A DNA stretch of 64,000 bases from Nocardioides abyssi (GCF_030412915.1 NZ_JAUHJR010000008.1:62001-126000), one strand, 5' to 3'. Positions 1 to 7,468 are shown, counted from the stretch's first letter. The notes: a model not told the origin generated them from the letters alone. A program made the numbers and translations.

Positions 1-2
1 CC

Positions 3-344
3 CACTTCTTCGGTCTGTATGAGTCATGGGCACTAGCGCCGGTACCGGATGGTGCGGCAACCATGACCCGTAACGACAACGTAGAAATGATGTGCGACCT
101 GTCGCTTGCTATGGACAAGTTGAGCGCAGCACAGCGAGAGATTCTAGTTAGGAAGTACGGAGACGGTGAGGAACTATCTGAGCCTAAGGACCGTCAGCAG
201 GCATCACGTGCAGTTATCAGATTGTGGAAGACCCTCAACACTGAGACTGATAAGCGTGCCAAGGCTCACGAAGGGCCGGGTAACAGGAAGGTCATCAGCA
301 ATAGCAAGTCAGTCTATGACACCAAGAGTGCGGTGGATGACTGA
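3..344 (+). CDS. Phage-type small protein, 5' end outside window (sigma region-4-like helix pattern)
   Basis: The frame is open from the window edge with no stop upstream of the ATG at 63, so the gene probably begins left of the window. The middle (LSAAQREILVRKYGDG) has the spacing of the start of a sigma-70 region 4 or a similar helix-turn-helix, but I see no complete recognition helix. The rest is hydrophilic. It heads a run of four tiny same-strand genes that overlap by a few bases, which is typical of phage genomes. The base composition is much less GC-rich than beyond 2.5 kb. Function is unknown; a DNA-binding or transcription-modulating phage protein is a guess. Confidence 0.6.
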   Translation, partial: HFFGLYESWALAPVPDGAATMTRNDNVEMMCDLSLAMDKLSAAQREILVRKYGDGEELSEPKDRQQASRAVIRLWKTLNTETDKRAKAHEGPGNRKVISNSKSVYDTKSAVDD

Positions 345-517
345 TGCTCAATACCTTCATCTACCGCGATGTAGATACAACAACATGGCGTTGGTATGTC
401 CTTAACGGGTCTCACGTCCTAGACCAAGGCGTAGCCAAGACTCAGAAGACCGCTGAGAACAAGGCAGCCACGTCCAAGGCAATCATCACCTACCAGTTGG
501 ATGGTGAGTGGGCGTGA
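344..517 (+). CDS. Small phage protein, 57 aa
   Basis: The ATG overlaps the preceding stop (ATGA), indicating translational coupling. The protein starts MLNTFIYRDVDTTTWRWYVL and carries a G-x-x-V-L-D-Q-G segment. A very similar V-I/V-x-x-G-x-x-V-D-Q-G pattern recurs in the small gene at 735-899, so the two look like diverged duplicates. No known domain is recognised. The composition (Lys, Thr and Asn codons ending in A or T) matches the phage-like segment and not the chromosome to the right. Confidence 0.6.
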   Translation: MLNTFIYRDVDTTTWRWYVLNGSHVLDQGVAKTQKTAENKAATSKAIITYQLDGEWA

Positions 518-738
518 TTCGTGAAACCACTCCCCCGATGGATGAGCACCTAACGGCTGAGGAACAAACCATCTGGGCTGACCTCATCTGTGAGGGATTT
601 AACGAGAACGAGATTGAACACCTAGAAAACTACGCAGAGTGGGGATTCGGGGCGGTAGATAAGGGAAGCGATATTTCCACTACCGGCCCTCTCATCCTAG
701 ACACCCTTGCTAAGTACGAAGGGAGTGAAGATGAGTGA
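514..738 (+). CDS. Small acidic phage protein, 74 aa
   Basis: The GTG at 514 overlaps the preceding TGA (GTGA), the same arrangement used by its neighbours; another GTG six bases upstream (508) and an ATG at 538 are alternatives. The protein is strongly acidic (many Glu/Asp, LTAEEQTIWADLICEG and GFNENEIEHLENYAEWG) and probably helical. Function is not recognised. It belongs to the cluster of tiny co-directional phage genes. Confidence 0.6.
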   Translation: MIRETTPPMDEHLTAEEQTIWADLICEGFNENEIEHLENYAEWGFGAVDKGSDISTTGPLILDTLAKYEGSEDE

Positions 739-899
739 AGATTATGCACGGTCCGATTGGAGATACCTACGCGTGGCTAGTCATTAAAGAAGGCCACATC
801 GTAGACCAAGGATATGACGAAGACCCCGAAACAGCACAGCAGCAAATGAAAGCAGCAGCAGCCTTCTGGGAAACACATACATACGAAATCGAAGAGTGA
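735..899 (+). CDS. Small phage protein, about 54 aa
   Basis: This gene starts either at the GTG at 735, which overlaps the previous stop, or at the ATG at 744 (MHGPIGDTYAWLVIKEGHIV). A purine-rich stretch before 735 (GAAGGGAGTGAAG) can serve as the ribosome-binding site. The protein contains V-I-K-E-G-H-I-V-D-Q-G, echoing the product of 344-517. It ends just before a strong terminator, so it is the last gene of this small operon. Function is unknown. Confidence 0.55.
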   Translation: MKIMHGPIGDTYAWLVIKEGHIVDQGYDEDPETAQQQMKAAAAFWETHTYEIEE

Positions 900-906
900 G
901 CAAGAG

Positions 907-944
907 CCCCGTTAGGAGAAATCCTAGCGGGGTTTCTTCGTTCT
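907..944 (+). terminator. Intrinsic terminator of the phage operon
   Basis: An 11-bp stem (CCCCGTTAGGA at 907-917, TCCTAGCGGGG at 922-932, one G-T wobble) closes a GAAA tetraloop and is followed by TTTCTTCGTTCT. It lies eight bases after the last stop of the rightward gene run and in front of a convergent gene. Confidence 0.9.
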
Positions 945-1140
945 ACGACCGGACGTAGCGGTAGACGATGGTTGGTTGCTGGTAGCCACCGCCCCTGCTC
1001 TCGGAGTGGTAGCCGTCGAACGTCAGGGAGCCGTCAGCCAAGCCCGCGTCAGCCTCATCCTTGGTGATGGGTGTGCGTAGGTCGCCCTCCCAGACCTCAT
1101 GGACCTGTGGAGCGGCAGGAGTCTTGCTGAACCAACCCAT
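943..1140 (-). CDS. Small phage protein, 65 aa
   Basis: This short reading frame starts MGWFSKTPAAPQVHEVWEGD and is convergent with the operon ending at 899. It is polar, with a Gly/Tyr-rich end (ESRGGGYQQPTIVYRYVRS). No domain is recognised and no strong Shine-Dalgarno sequence is visible. Probably a small accessory phage protein downstream of the DUF3631 gene. Confidence 0.5.
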   Translation of the reverse strand: MGWFSKTPAAPQVHEVWEGDLRTPITKDEADAGLADGSLTFDGYHSESRGGGYQQPTIVYRYVRS

Positions 1141-1181
1141 GCGAGCAGTGTAGGAGGCCGCAGGAGCCGTTCTGAGGGCAT

Positions 1182-1220
1182 GGAAAAGCCCCCAAGGCCA
1201 TAGACCTCAGGGGCTTTCCT
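1182..1220 (-). terminator. Terminator after the DUF3631 gene
   Basis: GGAAAAGCCCC (from 1182) pairs with GGGGCTTTCC (to 1219) across a loop that has further partial pairing (AAGGCC...GACCTC). On the minus strand the stem ends in GGGGGCTTTTCC, eight bases past the stop at 1228. This supports a stop in leftward transcription; it could work in both directions. Confidence 0.65.
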
Positions 1221-1227
1221 CAGACGC

Positions 1228-2247
1228 TCACAGCCACTCGTTCCACACCGGCTCTAGGTCCGACCGGAAGTAGTACCAGTTGGAGATTTTGCGCGGCTCC
1301 ACTCCGTACGCCTTCATGCAGGGACGCAGCGCCTTGGGCGTGATGTTGGGCAGCGTGTCGTAGGCACTCAGGTAGTCGGCCAGCACCGACGACTGCACGC
1401 GGTCTCCCTTGTGCTCGTCGAAGTAGTCACGCGTGGCGCTCAGAATCTCGTTCGGCAGGTTCTCAGCCTCATCAGGCCACTGGTGACGCTTCTGGGCCTC
1501 ACGGGCACGCTTGGGCCAGTCACCACCGGCAGCAGCCGCGATGGAGTGCAGCGGTGCCCAAATCTGGTTGGTGCGGTTGACCGTGGTGGGCTTGACCCAC
1601 GTCCACGACTCGGAGTGCTTGGCAAGGCGTGCCTGTACCTCATCGTGGTAGGCGATGTGGTCGTAGGGGTCGAACGCCTCTTCCGGCTCACCAACCCGCA
1701 TCTGTACCGGGATGCAACGCTGTCGGGTGGCCTCCGGCATGGTGCCGTTCTCGATGCCTGCGAAGGCCAGAGCGCCATAGACAGGGATAGCCCCGCTCTT
1801 CCTAAGCACGAAGCCGTCAGGCGTGTAGCCGTCGTTGATGACCGCCGTGAGTACCTTGCGCTCAGGGTGGCCCGAAAACAGGTTGTCGGTCTCGTCCAAG
1901 AACACCGTGTTCAACTGGCAAATCTTGAACAGGCCAGCCGTGCTGCTGGTGCCTGCACGGATGCCAGCGTGTGAGGCGAACTTGATGATGTCCGCTTGCG
2001 TGCTCTTCCCGCAGCCACGCTCAGGGGCCACGATGTAGAGCCTTGGGGTTGCACGCCACGTCTGCATGGCGTGGGTGTGAGCCGCCCACAGAACCGTCAG
2101 GTCGTAGGTGGACTCATGCGGGTGGTAGACGAACCGCTTCTGGAACTCAACCAGTCGGTCAAGGGTCTCAGCAAGCGTCTCGTGAGGCAGCGTGCTCAGT
2201 AGGTCAGGTGCGTCAGCGGTCTCGGGTGGTGCGGGCAGGGTTGTCAT
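1228..2247 (-). CDS. DUF3631 P-loop primase/helicase-like phage protein
   Basis: The protein is 339 aa from the ATG at 2247. Residues 71-83 (IVAPERGCGKST) form a Walker A loop and residues 115-120 (VFLDET) a Walker B. The remainder matches the DUF3631 layout (GYTPDGFVLRKSG, then ENGTMPEATRQRCIPVQM), a domain usually found beside or fused to primase/DnaB-like modules in phages and integrated elements. It probably takes part in element DNA replication as an ATPase. A longer start at 2325 is possible but would lie inside the predicted promoter at 2303-2332, so the ATG at 2247, preceded by GAGAAGAGAG, is preferred. Confidence 0.85.
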   Translation of the reverse strand: MTTLPAPPETADAPDLLSTLPHETLAETLDRLVEFQKRFVYHPHESTYDLTVLWAAHTHAMQTWRATPRLYIVAPERGCGKSTQADIIKFASHAGIRAGTSSTAGLFKICQLNTVFLDETDNLFSGHPERKVLTAVINDGYTPDGFVLRKSGAIPVYGALAFAGIENGTMPEATRQRCIPVQMRVGEPEEAFDPYDHIAYHDEVQARLAKHSESWTWVKPTTVNRTNQIWAPLHSIAAAAGGDWPKRAREAQKRHQWPDEAENLPNEILSATRDYFDEHKGDRVQSSVLADYLSAYDTLPNITPKALRPCMKAYGVEPRKISNWYYFRSDLEPVWNEWL

Positions 2248-2302
2248 AGGTGCTCTCTTCTCTGTCAGCGGCATCACTCCTGTGTGGTTGCCAGTGGTCC
2301 AC

Positions 2303-2332
2303 ATCTTACCGTGACACACCCTCATTGGTCAA
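2303..2332 (-). promoter_or_regulatory. Sigma-70-type promoter for the DUF3631 gene
   Basis: On the minus strand TTGACC (2332-2327) and TAAGAT (2308-2303) are separated by 18 bases, close to the vegetative consensus. Transcription would start near 2296, leaving a leader of about 50 bases before the ATG at 2247. This excludes the longer upstream start. Confidence 0.65.
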
Positions 2333-2481
2333 GGTTAGATTATCGTAAACCCGCAGGTCAGAGGCTGTTTTCAGTTTCGTATTTACCTGCGACAGTCCCC
2401 GATTTACCCACTAGGGCCACCGTGCCAAGTTACCCATGAGTAACCTACAGGGTGTGGGGTACGTCAACCTCCCCATCCTCC

Positions 2482-3711
2482 CTACGCAGCCGAAACATAT
2501 GTATGCTGTTTCGGCACCATCACCCAGTCGTAGGCGTCGATGAACATCTCCATGAACCACTCGTACGCCGCGTCGGGCTCCGTGCGCAGCAGGCACATCG
2601 CGTTGCCGAGCACCATCAGCCGCTCGATGTGGTGGGCGTAGCCGGTCCGCAGCACCGACCGCAGCACGTGGTCGACCGGCTCGAGCCCGGTGGTCGCGTC
2701 CCACCAGCCGTCGGCGAGCGGGCGGGTGTGGCCGAGGTGGTTGCGGCTGCGCATCGGCCGGCCCCACAGCACGTAGCAGGCGCGCATGTACTCCCGCCAG
2801 CCGATGACCTGCCGGACGAACCCCTCCAGCGAGGCCAGCGGCACGTCGGCCGACTCCCCCGCCTCGAGCGCGCCGGCGAGCACCCGGTCGGGCGTGATCA
2901 GCCCGGTGTTGAGCGCCGGGGTGAGCAGCGAGTGGAAGAGGTAGGGGTGCGCGGTCGACACCGCGTCCTCGTAGGGGCCGAACTGGGCGAACCGGTCGGC
3001 CAGGAACACCTCGTACGCCGCCTCGGCCTCCTCGTGGGAGGTCGGCCAGGTGAACGCGTCGGGGTCGCCGGGGTTGTCGGGGAACTCCGCGCGCACCCAG
3101 GCGATCGCCTCCTCGACCGCCGGGTGCCGCTCGGGCTGCGGCACGTCGGGGACGGGGTGCTGGCGCGGGAGCTTCTTGCGGTTGTCCTCGTCGAAGGACC
3201 ACCGCCCGCCGACCGGCTCGCCGTCGCCCTCGACGAGCACGTCGAGCCGCTTGCGCTGCCAGGAGTAGAAGTGCTGCATCCGGGCGGTGCGCCCCCGCGG
3301 GCCCGCGACGCCGTCGAAGTGCGCGGCGAGCTCGGCCCGCGAGGTGAGGAACATCGGCGTCTCGAGGACCTCCTCGGCGCGCAGCTCGTGGCCGGCCTCG
3401 GCGAGCGTCGCGGTGAGGTCGCGCGCGAGCCAGTCGTCGACGACGTCGTGGACGCGCACCTCGGTGGGTCGCAGCCGCCGCAGGACCTCGACCAGGCCGT
3501 CGTGGCTGGTGCGCTCCGCGGAGGTCTCGACCACCTCGACGTCGCGGCCGGCCTCGCGCAGCCGGTCGGCGAAGCGGCGCATCGAGGCGCGGTGGAGCAC
3601 GAGCTTCTGGGTGTGGAAGCGGTACTGGCGGAACAGCAGGTCGTGCTCGACGAGCACGTACGTCGTGCCGCGCGGCGCCTCGAGGTGGTCGAGGAAGAGC
3701 TGGTGGGGCAT
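2482..3711 (-). CDS. Photolyase/cryptochrome-family protein, C-terminus cut off
   Basis: This 409-aa frame starts MPHQLFLDHLEAPRGTTYVL and has the photolyase alpha/beta domain (residues 1-110) followed by the helical FAD-binding domain (GWREYMRACYVLWGRPM; AHHIERLMVLGNAMCLLR; EMFIDAYDWVMVP). Family members of the Fe-S bacterial cryptochrome/photolyase type continue after the DWVMxPN motif with a segment carrying the last FAD contacts and three of the four Fe-S cysteines. Here the frame reads DWVMVPKQHTYVSAA and stops. The break coincides with the phage-like segment, so the gene is probably interrupted by integration and inactive. A GTG at 3738 is an alternative start. Confidence 0.85.
   Translation of the reverse strand: MPHQLFLDHLEAPRGTTYVLVEHDLLFRQYRFHTQKLVLHRASMRRFADRLREAGRDVEVVETSAERTSHDGLVEVLRRLRPTEVRVHDVVDDWLARDLTATLAEAGHELRAEEVLETPMFLTSRAELAAHFDGVAGPRGRTARMQHFYSWQRKRLDVLVEGDGEPVGGRWSFDEDNRKKLPRQHPVPDVPQPERHPAVEEAIAWVRAEFPDNPGDPDAFTWPTSHEEAEAAYEVFLADRFAQFGPYEDAVSTAHPYLFHSLLTPALNTGLITPDRVLAGALEAGESADVPLASLEGFVRQVIGWREYMRACYVLWGRPMRSRNHLGHTRPLADGWWDATTGLEPVDHVLRSVLRTGYAHHIERLMVLGNAMCLLRTEPDAAYEWFMEMFIDAYDWVMVPKQHTYVSAA
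2489..2515. other. Perfect inverted repeat at the element/chromosome junction, candidate attachment site
   Basis: GCCGAAACA (2489-2497) and TGTTTCGGC (2507-2515) form a perfect 9-bp dyad around TATGTATGC. It sits exactly where the photolyase reading frame stops matching its family and the low-GC phage-like DNA begins. Serine-integrase attachment sites are short imperfect dyads, often inside genes, so an attL/attR site is a reasonable inference; a terminator is less likely because no T-run follows. Confidence 0.45.
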
Positions 3712-3765
3712 CACCAGCTGGACACGCCGTTCCGTCACGGGCCGCCGGTACCCATACTCCGCGTC

Positions 3766-4500
3766 ATGGCGCTCCTCGACACCTGGACCCGCGGCGAGCA
3801 CACCGACCCCGCCGGCACCAGCCACCCGACGTACCGCAAGGGCGACGGCCCCGGCGTGGTGCTCGTCCACGAGATCCCCGGCATCTCCCCCGACGTCGTC
3901 GCGTACGCCGAAGAGCTGGTCGCCGCGGGCTACACCGTGATGATGCCGCACCTGTTCGGCACGCCGGCGGCGCCCGTCGGTGCCCGGTCGGTGGGTCGCG
4001 CGCTCGCGCAGATCTGCGTCAGCCGGGAGATGTCGATGCTGGCCGCCGGCGAGACCACGCCGGTCGCGGGCTGGCTGCGGTCGCTGGCGCGCGAGCTGCA
4101 CGGGGAGATCGGCGGGCCGGGCGTCGGGGCGCTCGGCATGTGCTTCACCGGTGGCTTCGCGCTGGCGATGATGGTCGACGACTCGGTCGCGGCGCCGGTG
4201 CTGGCCCAGCCGTCGACACCGTTCCCGCTCGGGCGGCGGCGCGCGGCCGACCTGCAGCTCTCCCCCGCCGACCTCGACACGGTCCGCTCCCGGGCGGCCG
4301 CCGGCTGCCAGGTGCTCGGGCTGCGCTACGAGGGCGACCGGATGATCGGCTCCCGGTTCGAGACGCTCTCCCGCGAGCTCGGCGACGCGTTCCTCCGGGT
4401 CGACCTGCCGGGCTCGAAGCACGCCACGCTCACCCTGCACCGCCACCAGGACGCCGTCGACGCGGTGCTGGCGTTCTTCGACGACCGGCTGCGCCGCTAG
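3766..4500 (+). CDS. Dienelactone hydrolase family protein
   Basis: This 244-aa alpha/beta hydrolase has the dienelactone hydrolase signature: Glu36 in VLVHEIPG, the Cys nucleophile at 126 in GALGMCFTGG, an acid in the YEGDRM segment (Asp191) and His219 in GSKHA. The family hydrolyses cyclic esters such as dienelactone in aromatic-ring degradation; many genomic homologues act on unknown lactones or esters. The gene is divergent from the truncated photolyase with only 54 bases between starts. The ATG at 3766 is chosen because the long upstream extension is antisense to the photolyase. Confidence 0.9.
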   Translation: MALLDTWTRGEHTDPAGTSHPTYRKGDGPGVVLVHEIPGISPDVVAYAEELVAAGYTVMMPHLFGTPAAPVGARSVGRALAQICVSREMSMLAAGETTPVAGWLRSLARELHGEIGGPGVGALGMCFTGGFALAMMVDDSVAAPVLAQPSTPFPLGRRRAADLQLSPADLDTVRSRAAAGCQVLGLRYEGDRMIGSRFETLSRELGDAFLRVDLPGSKHATLTLHRHQDAVDAVLAFFDDRLRR

Positions 4501-4503
4501 CCC

Positions 4504-4896
4504 TCAGTCCGCCGCGACCACCGCGTCCCCTGCCCCCGCGGCGACCGCCTGGAGCGCCGCTGCGGCCGCGAACAGGCCGGCGAACATCGCGGTGATGCCG
4601 ACGACGTCGACCACGGACGCCTCGCCGTGGACGTCGGCGAGCAGCAGGGCGGCGGTGACCACGACCTGGGCGAGCGCCGTGGCGCCGAGCGCGAGGACCA
4701 TCCCGCGCGGCCGGAGCCGTGCGGCGACCGAGCCGAGGAGCAGGACGGCCGGGACGGCGACGTACGCCCGGTCGGGCCGGCCGCCGTCGCCGACGATCCC
4801 GAGCGCGCCGGCGGAGAGGACGAGGAGGGCGGCGGTGCCGACGGCGACCGCGAGGCCGAGGCGGGACGCGGTGGTCGGGTGGAGGCGCAGGCTCAT
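4504..4896 (-). CDS. Small integral membrane protein, unknown function
   Basis: The product is 130 aa with about four hydrophobic segments (residues ~13-35, 45-60, 68-88, 97-120) and few charged residues apart from the RLRPRG turn. No family is recognised. It converges with the dienelactone hydrolase gene, three bases from its stop. Confidence 0.65.
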   Translation of the reverse strand: MSLRLHPTTASRLGLAVAVGTAALLVLSAGALGIVGDGGRPDRAYVAVPAVLLLGSVAARLRPRGMVLALGATALAQVVVTAALLLADVHGEASVVDVVGITAMFAGLFAAAAALQAVAAGAGDAVVAAD

Positions 4897-4978
4897 GCCT
4901 CCGACGCTAGGCGCGGCGGTGGTCGGGCCGGGTCGAGGAGGTGTGGAGGTCCCGTGCAGATCGGCCCGCGCGGTGGGC

Positions 4979-5197
4979 TCAGTCGCCGAACGGCGGCTGC
5001 GGCCCGACGTGCGGGTCGCGGGGGCCGGTGTGCCGCGACTGCGGGTGCGGCCCCGGGTCGAGGTGGGTGTCCTGGTGCCCGCCGGCGATGCCGTCGTTCA
5101 TCCGACGCTCCTCCTGCTTGGCCGCGCGGGAGCTGGCGAGCACGTAGCCGAGGACGATGGCGACGAGCACCACGACGAGGACGATCCATCCGGTCAT
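4979..5197 (-). CDS. Small single-pass membrane protein
   Basis: From the ATG at 5197 the product is 72 aa: one transmembrane helix at the N-terminus (TGWIVLVVVLVAIVLGYVLA) and a hydrophilic His/Pro/Gly-rich tail (GGHQDTHLDPGPHPQSRHTG). No family is recognised. A start six codons upstream (5215) is possible. Confidence 0.55.
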   Translation of the reverse strand: MTGWIVLVVVLVAIVLGYVLASSRAAKQEERRMNDGIAGGHQDTHLDPGPHPQSRHTGPRDPHVGPQPPFGD

Positions 5198-5268
5198 GTG
5201 CTCCCGGTTCCGCACCGGCTCGACGGCATACCCCGCGGGGCCGGCCCGACGCGGCTAGGTTGCCGGGC

Positions 5269-5685
5269 GTGGACAGCGCACGCGCGATCGAGAACCTCAT
5301 CTACGTCTACGCCGAGCGGGTCGACGCCGGCGACCTCGACGGCGTCGCGGCGCTCTTCGAGCACGGCAGCGTCGTGAGCCACGAGGGCCCGGCCGCGGTG
5401 AAGGAGATGTACGCCGCCACGGTGCGGCTCCACGAGCCGTCCGGCCGGCCGCTGAGCCACCACGTCGTCAGCAACCCGATCGTCGAGGTCGACGAGCACG
5501 CGGGGACCGCGACCTGCCGCTCGCGGTTCACGGTCGTGCAGGCCACCCCCGACCTGCCGCTGCAGGTCGTCGCGGCCGGTCGCTATGTCGACACGTTCCA
5601 CCGCGTCGACGGCACCTGGTGGTTCGCCACCCGCGAGATGCGCCTCGACCTCACCGGCGACCTCAGCCACCACCTGCTCGGCTGA
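5269..5685 (+). CDS. SnoaL-like / NTF2-fold protein
   Basis: The 138-aa product from the GTG at 5269 shows the NTF2/SnoaL-like pattern: an N-terminal helix (ARAIENLIYVYAERVDAGDLDGVAALF), then strands with SHHVVSNPIVEVDEHAG, YVDTFHRVDGTWWFATREM. Such cone-shaped domains include steroid isomerases, cyclases and dehydratases, and many have unknown ligands. No catalytic assignment can be made. It is a single gene convergent with the sulfurtransferase gene. Confidence 0.85.
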   Translation: MDSARAIENLIYVYAERVDAGDLDGVAALFEHGSVVSHEGPAAVKEMYAATVRLHEPSGRPLSHHVVSNPIVEVDEHAGTATCRSRFTVVQATPDLPLQVVAAGRYVDTFHRVDGTWWFATREMRLDLTGDLSHHLLG

Positions 5686-5704
5686 CGGGCTCAGCCAGTC
5701 GGCG

Positions 5705-6538
5705 TCAGGCGGTCTCGACCGGCCGGGACGGGTCGGCGGTCCAGGCGTTCATCGAGCCGTCGTAGACCGCGACGTCGTCGCGCCCGAGCTCCATGAGCGC
5801 CAGCGCGGCCGCGGTGGCGGCGATCCCGCCGCCGCAGTAGGTGACCGGCTGCTTGCCGGGGTCGAGCGCACCGACGGACTCGAAGAGGTGCCGCAGCTCG
5901 TCGGCAGGCCGGATCCGCCCGTCGGGGCCGACGAGCTCGTCGAAGGGGACGTTGACGCTGCCGGGGATGTGGCCGGCGGCGAAGGTGTCGCGGTCGAGGG
6001 CGTTGACCAGCAGCACGCCGGGGTCGTCGACGGCGCGCTCGACCTCGGTGGTGGTGGTGATCCGCTCGGGGCGGCGGCGCGCGGTGAAGGTCGTCGGCGG
6101 GTACTGCTCCTTGCCGGTCACCGTCTCGTAGCCCGCGGCCAACCAGGCGCCGAGGCCGCCGTCGAGCACGGAGACGTGGTCGTTGCCCTCCAGCCCGAAC
6201 TGCCACCACAGCCGGGTCGCCCAGATCCCGTTGACGGTGTCGTAGACGACGACCCGGTGTTCGTCACCGATGCCGGCCTCGCCGACCGCGGCGGCGAACC
6301 GGTCGCTGTCGACGGCCGCGAACGGCGCCTCCCCCTGCGGGTCGCTCAGGGCGGTCACCTGGTCGAGGTACGCCGCCCCGGGGACGTGCCCGCGCTCGTA
6401 GCTCTCGCGGCCCGGCTCGACGTGCGCACCGTCGGCGTCGAAGGTCAGGTGCACGGTCGCGTCGATGACACGCAGCGTGGGGTCGGACAGGTGCTCGTGG
6501 AGCCACTCGACGGACACGTGGCGGGGTGCGCGGGTCAT
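5705..6538 (-). CDS. Sulfurtransferase with tandem rhodanese domains
   Basis: The 277-aa protein has two rhodanese domains (roughly 8-130 and 155-275). The first is catalytically silent. The second carries Cys235 in VTYCGGGIAAT, closer to the CG-x-G loop of mercaptopyruvate sulfurtransferases than to the CR-x-G-x-R loop of thiosulfate sulfurtransferases. It transfers sulfane sulfur to cyanide or thiol acceptors in the cytoplasm. The start at 6538 (MTRAPRHVSVEWL) fits family length; longer upstream reading in this frame is antisense to VanZ and SMR genes. Confidence 0.93.
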   Translation of the reverse strand: MTRAPRHVSVEWLHEHLSDPTLRVIDATVHLTFDADGAHVEPGRESYERGHVPGAAYLDQVTALSDPQGEAPFAAVDSDRFAAAVGEAGIGDEHRVVVYDTVNGIWATRLWWQFGLEGNDHVSVLDGGLGAWLAAGYETVTGKEQYPPTTFTARRRPERITTTTEVERAVDDPGVLLVNALDRDTFAAGHIPGSVNVPFDELVGPDGRIRPADELRHLFESVGALDPGKQPVTYCGGGIAATAAALALMELGRDDVAVYDGSMNAWTADPSRPVETA

Positions 6539-6590
6539 GACTCGACGGTACCCACGCCGTACCCTCCTCGTCTGTGCAGGACCTCGCCCC

Positions 6591-7064
6591 GTGATCACCA
6601 CCGTCCTCGTCGAGCACCCCTGGCTCTCCCCCACCGCGCTGCTCGTGCTCGTCGTCCTCGGGCCGTTCGTCGGCGCGTGGCTGGCCACGCGGCCCCGGCT
6701 CGCGTGGGCGGCGACCGCCCTCGCGCTGGTGCCGGTGGCCGTGCTGACGCTCGTCCCGGTCGACCGCGAGCTGTTCTCCCGCTGCGAGGTGGACTGGTCG
6801 CTGCCGACGATCGGCCGGGTCGAGCTCGCGGCCAACGTCGTCCTCTTCGTGGCCCCTGCCCTCCTGGCCGCGGTCGCCTCCCGGCGGCCGGCCCTCGCGG
6901 TGCTGGGCGCGAGCGTGCTGTCGGCCGCGGTCGAGGCCATGCAGGCGCTGGTGCCGGCGCTCGGCCGCTCGTGCGCGACCAACGACTGGCTCTCCAACAC
7001 CATCGGCGCGGTCGTCGGGGGCCTGCTGGGCTGGTTGGCGCTGAGCCTGGTCCGGCGTCCCTGA
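6591..7064 (+). CDS. VanZ family membrane protein
   Basis: From the GTG at 6591 the product is 157 aa with about four transmembrane segments. It has VanZ-family landmarks: the membrane-embedded stretch after LVPVDR, the VELAANVVLFVAPALL segment and the conserved C-terminal CATNDWLSNTIGAVVGGLLG. VanZ proteins are associated with low-level teicoplanin resistance in enterococci; the role of actinobacterial homologues is unknown. It is divergent from the sulfurtransferase gene and just upstream of the riboswitch. Confidence 0.8.
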   Translation: MITTVLVEHPWLSPTALLVLVVLGPFVGAWLATRPRLAWAATALALVPVAVLTLVPVDRELFSRCEVDWSLPTIGRVELAANVVLFVAPALLAAVASRRPALAVLGASVLSAAVEAMQALVPALGRSCATNDWLSNTIGAVVGGLLGWLALSLVRRP

Positions 7065-7098
7065 GGGCTTGCTAGCCTCGGGGGTGGGCCGAGGTGGC

Positions 7099-7141
7099 CC
7101 CCGGACGAGGGAGCCGTACCCGGACAGCGACAAGACGGCCA
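7099..7141 (+). promoter_or_regulatory. Guanidine-III (ykkC-III) riboswitch
   Basis: The sequence CCGGACGAGG (7101-7110) ... GCCGTACCCGG (7113-7123) ... GACAAGACGGC (7129-7139) reproduces, nearly base for base, the compact pseudoknot of guanidine-III riboswitches as known from Thermobifida: the CGAGG/CCCGG pairing and the GCCGT/ACGGC pairing flank the ACAAG ligand-pocket strand. The element ends three bases before a GAGGAG Shine-Dalgarno (7143-7148) of an SMR exporter, the classic downstream gene. Control is probably translational: guanidine binding would free the ribosome-binding site. Confidence 0.93.
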
Positions 7142-7153
7142 CGAGGAGTCGTC

Positions 7154-7468
7154 GTGGCGTGGTTGGTGCTGGTCCTGTCCGGTGGTCTCGAGGCGGTGTG
7201 GGCGGTCGCGCTCGGCCGCTCGGAGGGTTTCTCCCGGCTGACGCCGTCCGTGGTGTTCGCGGTCGCGCTGACGGCGAGCATGGCCGGGCTCGCCTACGCG
7301 ATGCGCACCCTGCCGATCGGCACGGCGTACGCCGTGTGGGTGGGGATCGGCGCCTCGCTCACCGTCGCCTTCGGCATGGCCACGGGCGCCGAGCCGGTCA
7401 GCGTCGCGCGCGTGCTGCTGATCGCCGGGCTGGTCGGCTGCGTCATCGGGCTCAAGCTCGTGCACTGA
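7154..7468 (+). CDS. SMR-family guanidinium exporter (SugE/Gdx type)
   Basis: The GTG at 7154 gives 104 aa, the usual SMR length, with four transmembrane helices. Glu13 (SGGLEAVWAVAL) is the membrane-embedded, proton/substrate-binding glutamate; the GIGASLTVAFGM segment is the helix-3 dimer-packing region. The guanidine-III riboswitch directly upstream argues that the physiological substrate is guanidinium rather than a general quaternary ammonium drug. Longer starts (7094) are rejected because they run through the riboswitch. The end overlaps the convergent DUF4396 gene by 17 bases. Confidence 0.92.
   Translation: MAWLVLVLSGGLEAVWAVALGRSEGFSRLTPSVVFAVALTASMAGLAYAMRTLPIGTAYAVWVGIGASLTVAFGMATGAEPVSVARVLLIAGLVGCVIGLKLVH

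Noticed and set aside
2411-3202. Minus-strand 263-codon frame overlapping the photolyase
   Set aside because: Shadow frame with Arg/Pro/Gly-rich text. The photolyase frame carries the conserved motifs.
2452-3765. Upstream extension of the dienelactone hydrolase frame
   Set aside because: It is the reverse strand of the photolyase gene. Homology begins at the ATG at 3766.
5705-7465. Sulfurtransferase frame extended to 586 codons
   Set aside because: The extension is antisense to VanZ, the riboswitch and the SMR gene. The family start is at 6538.
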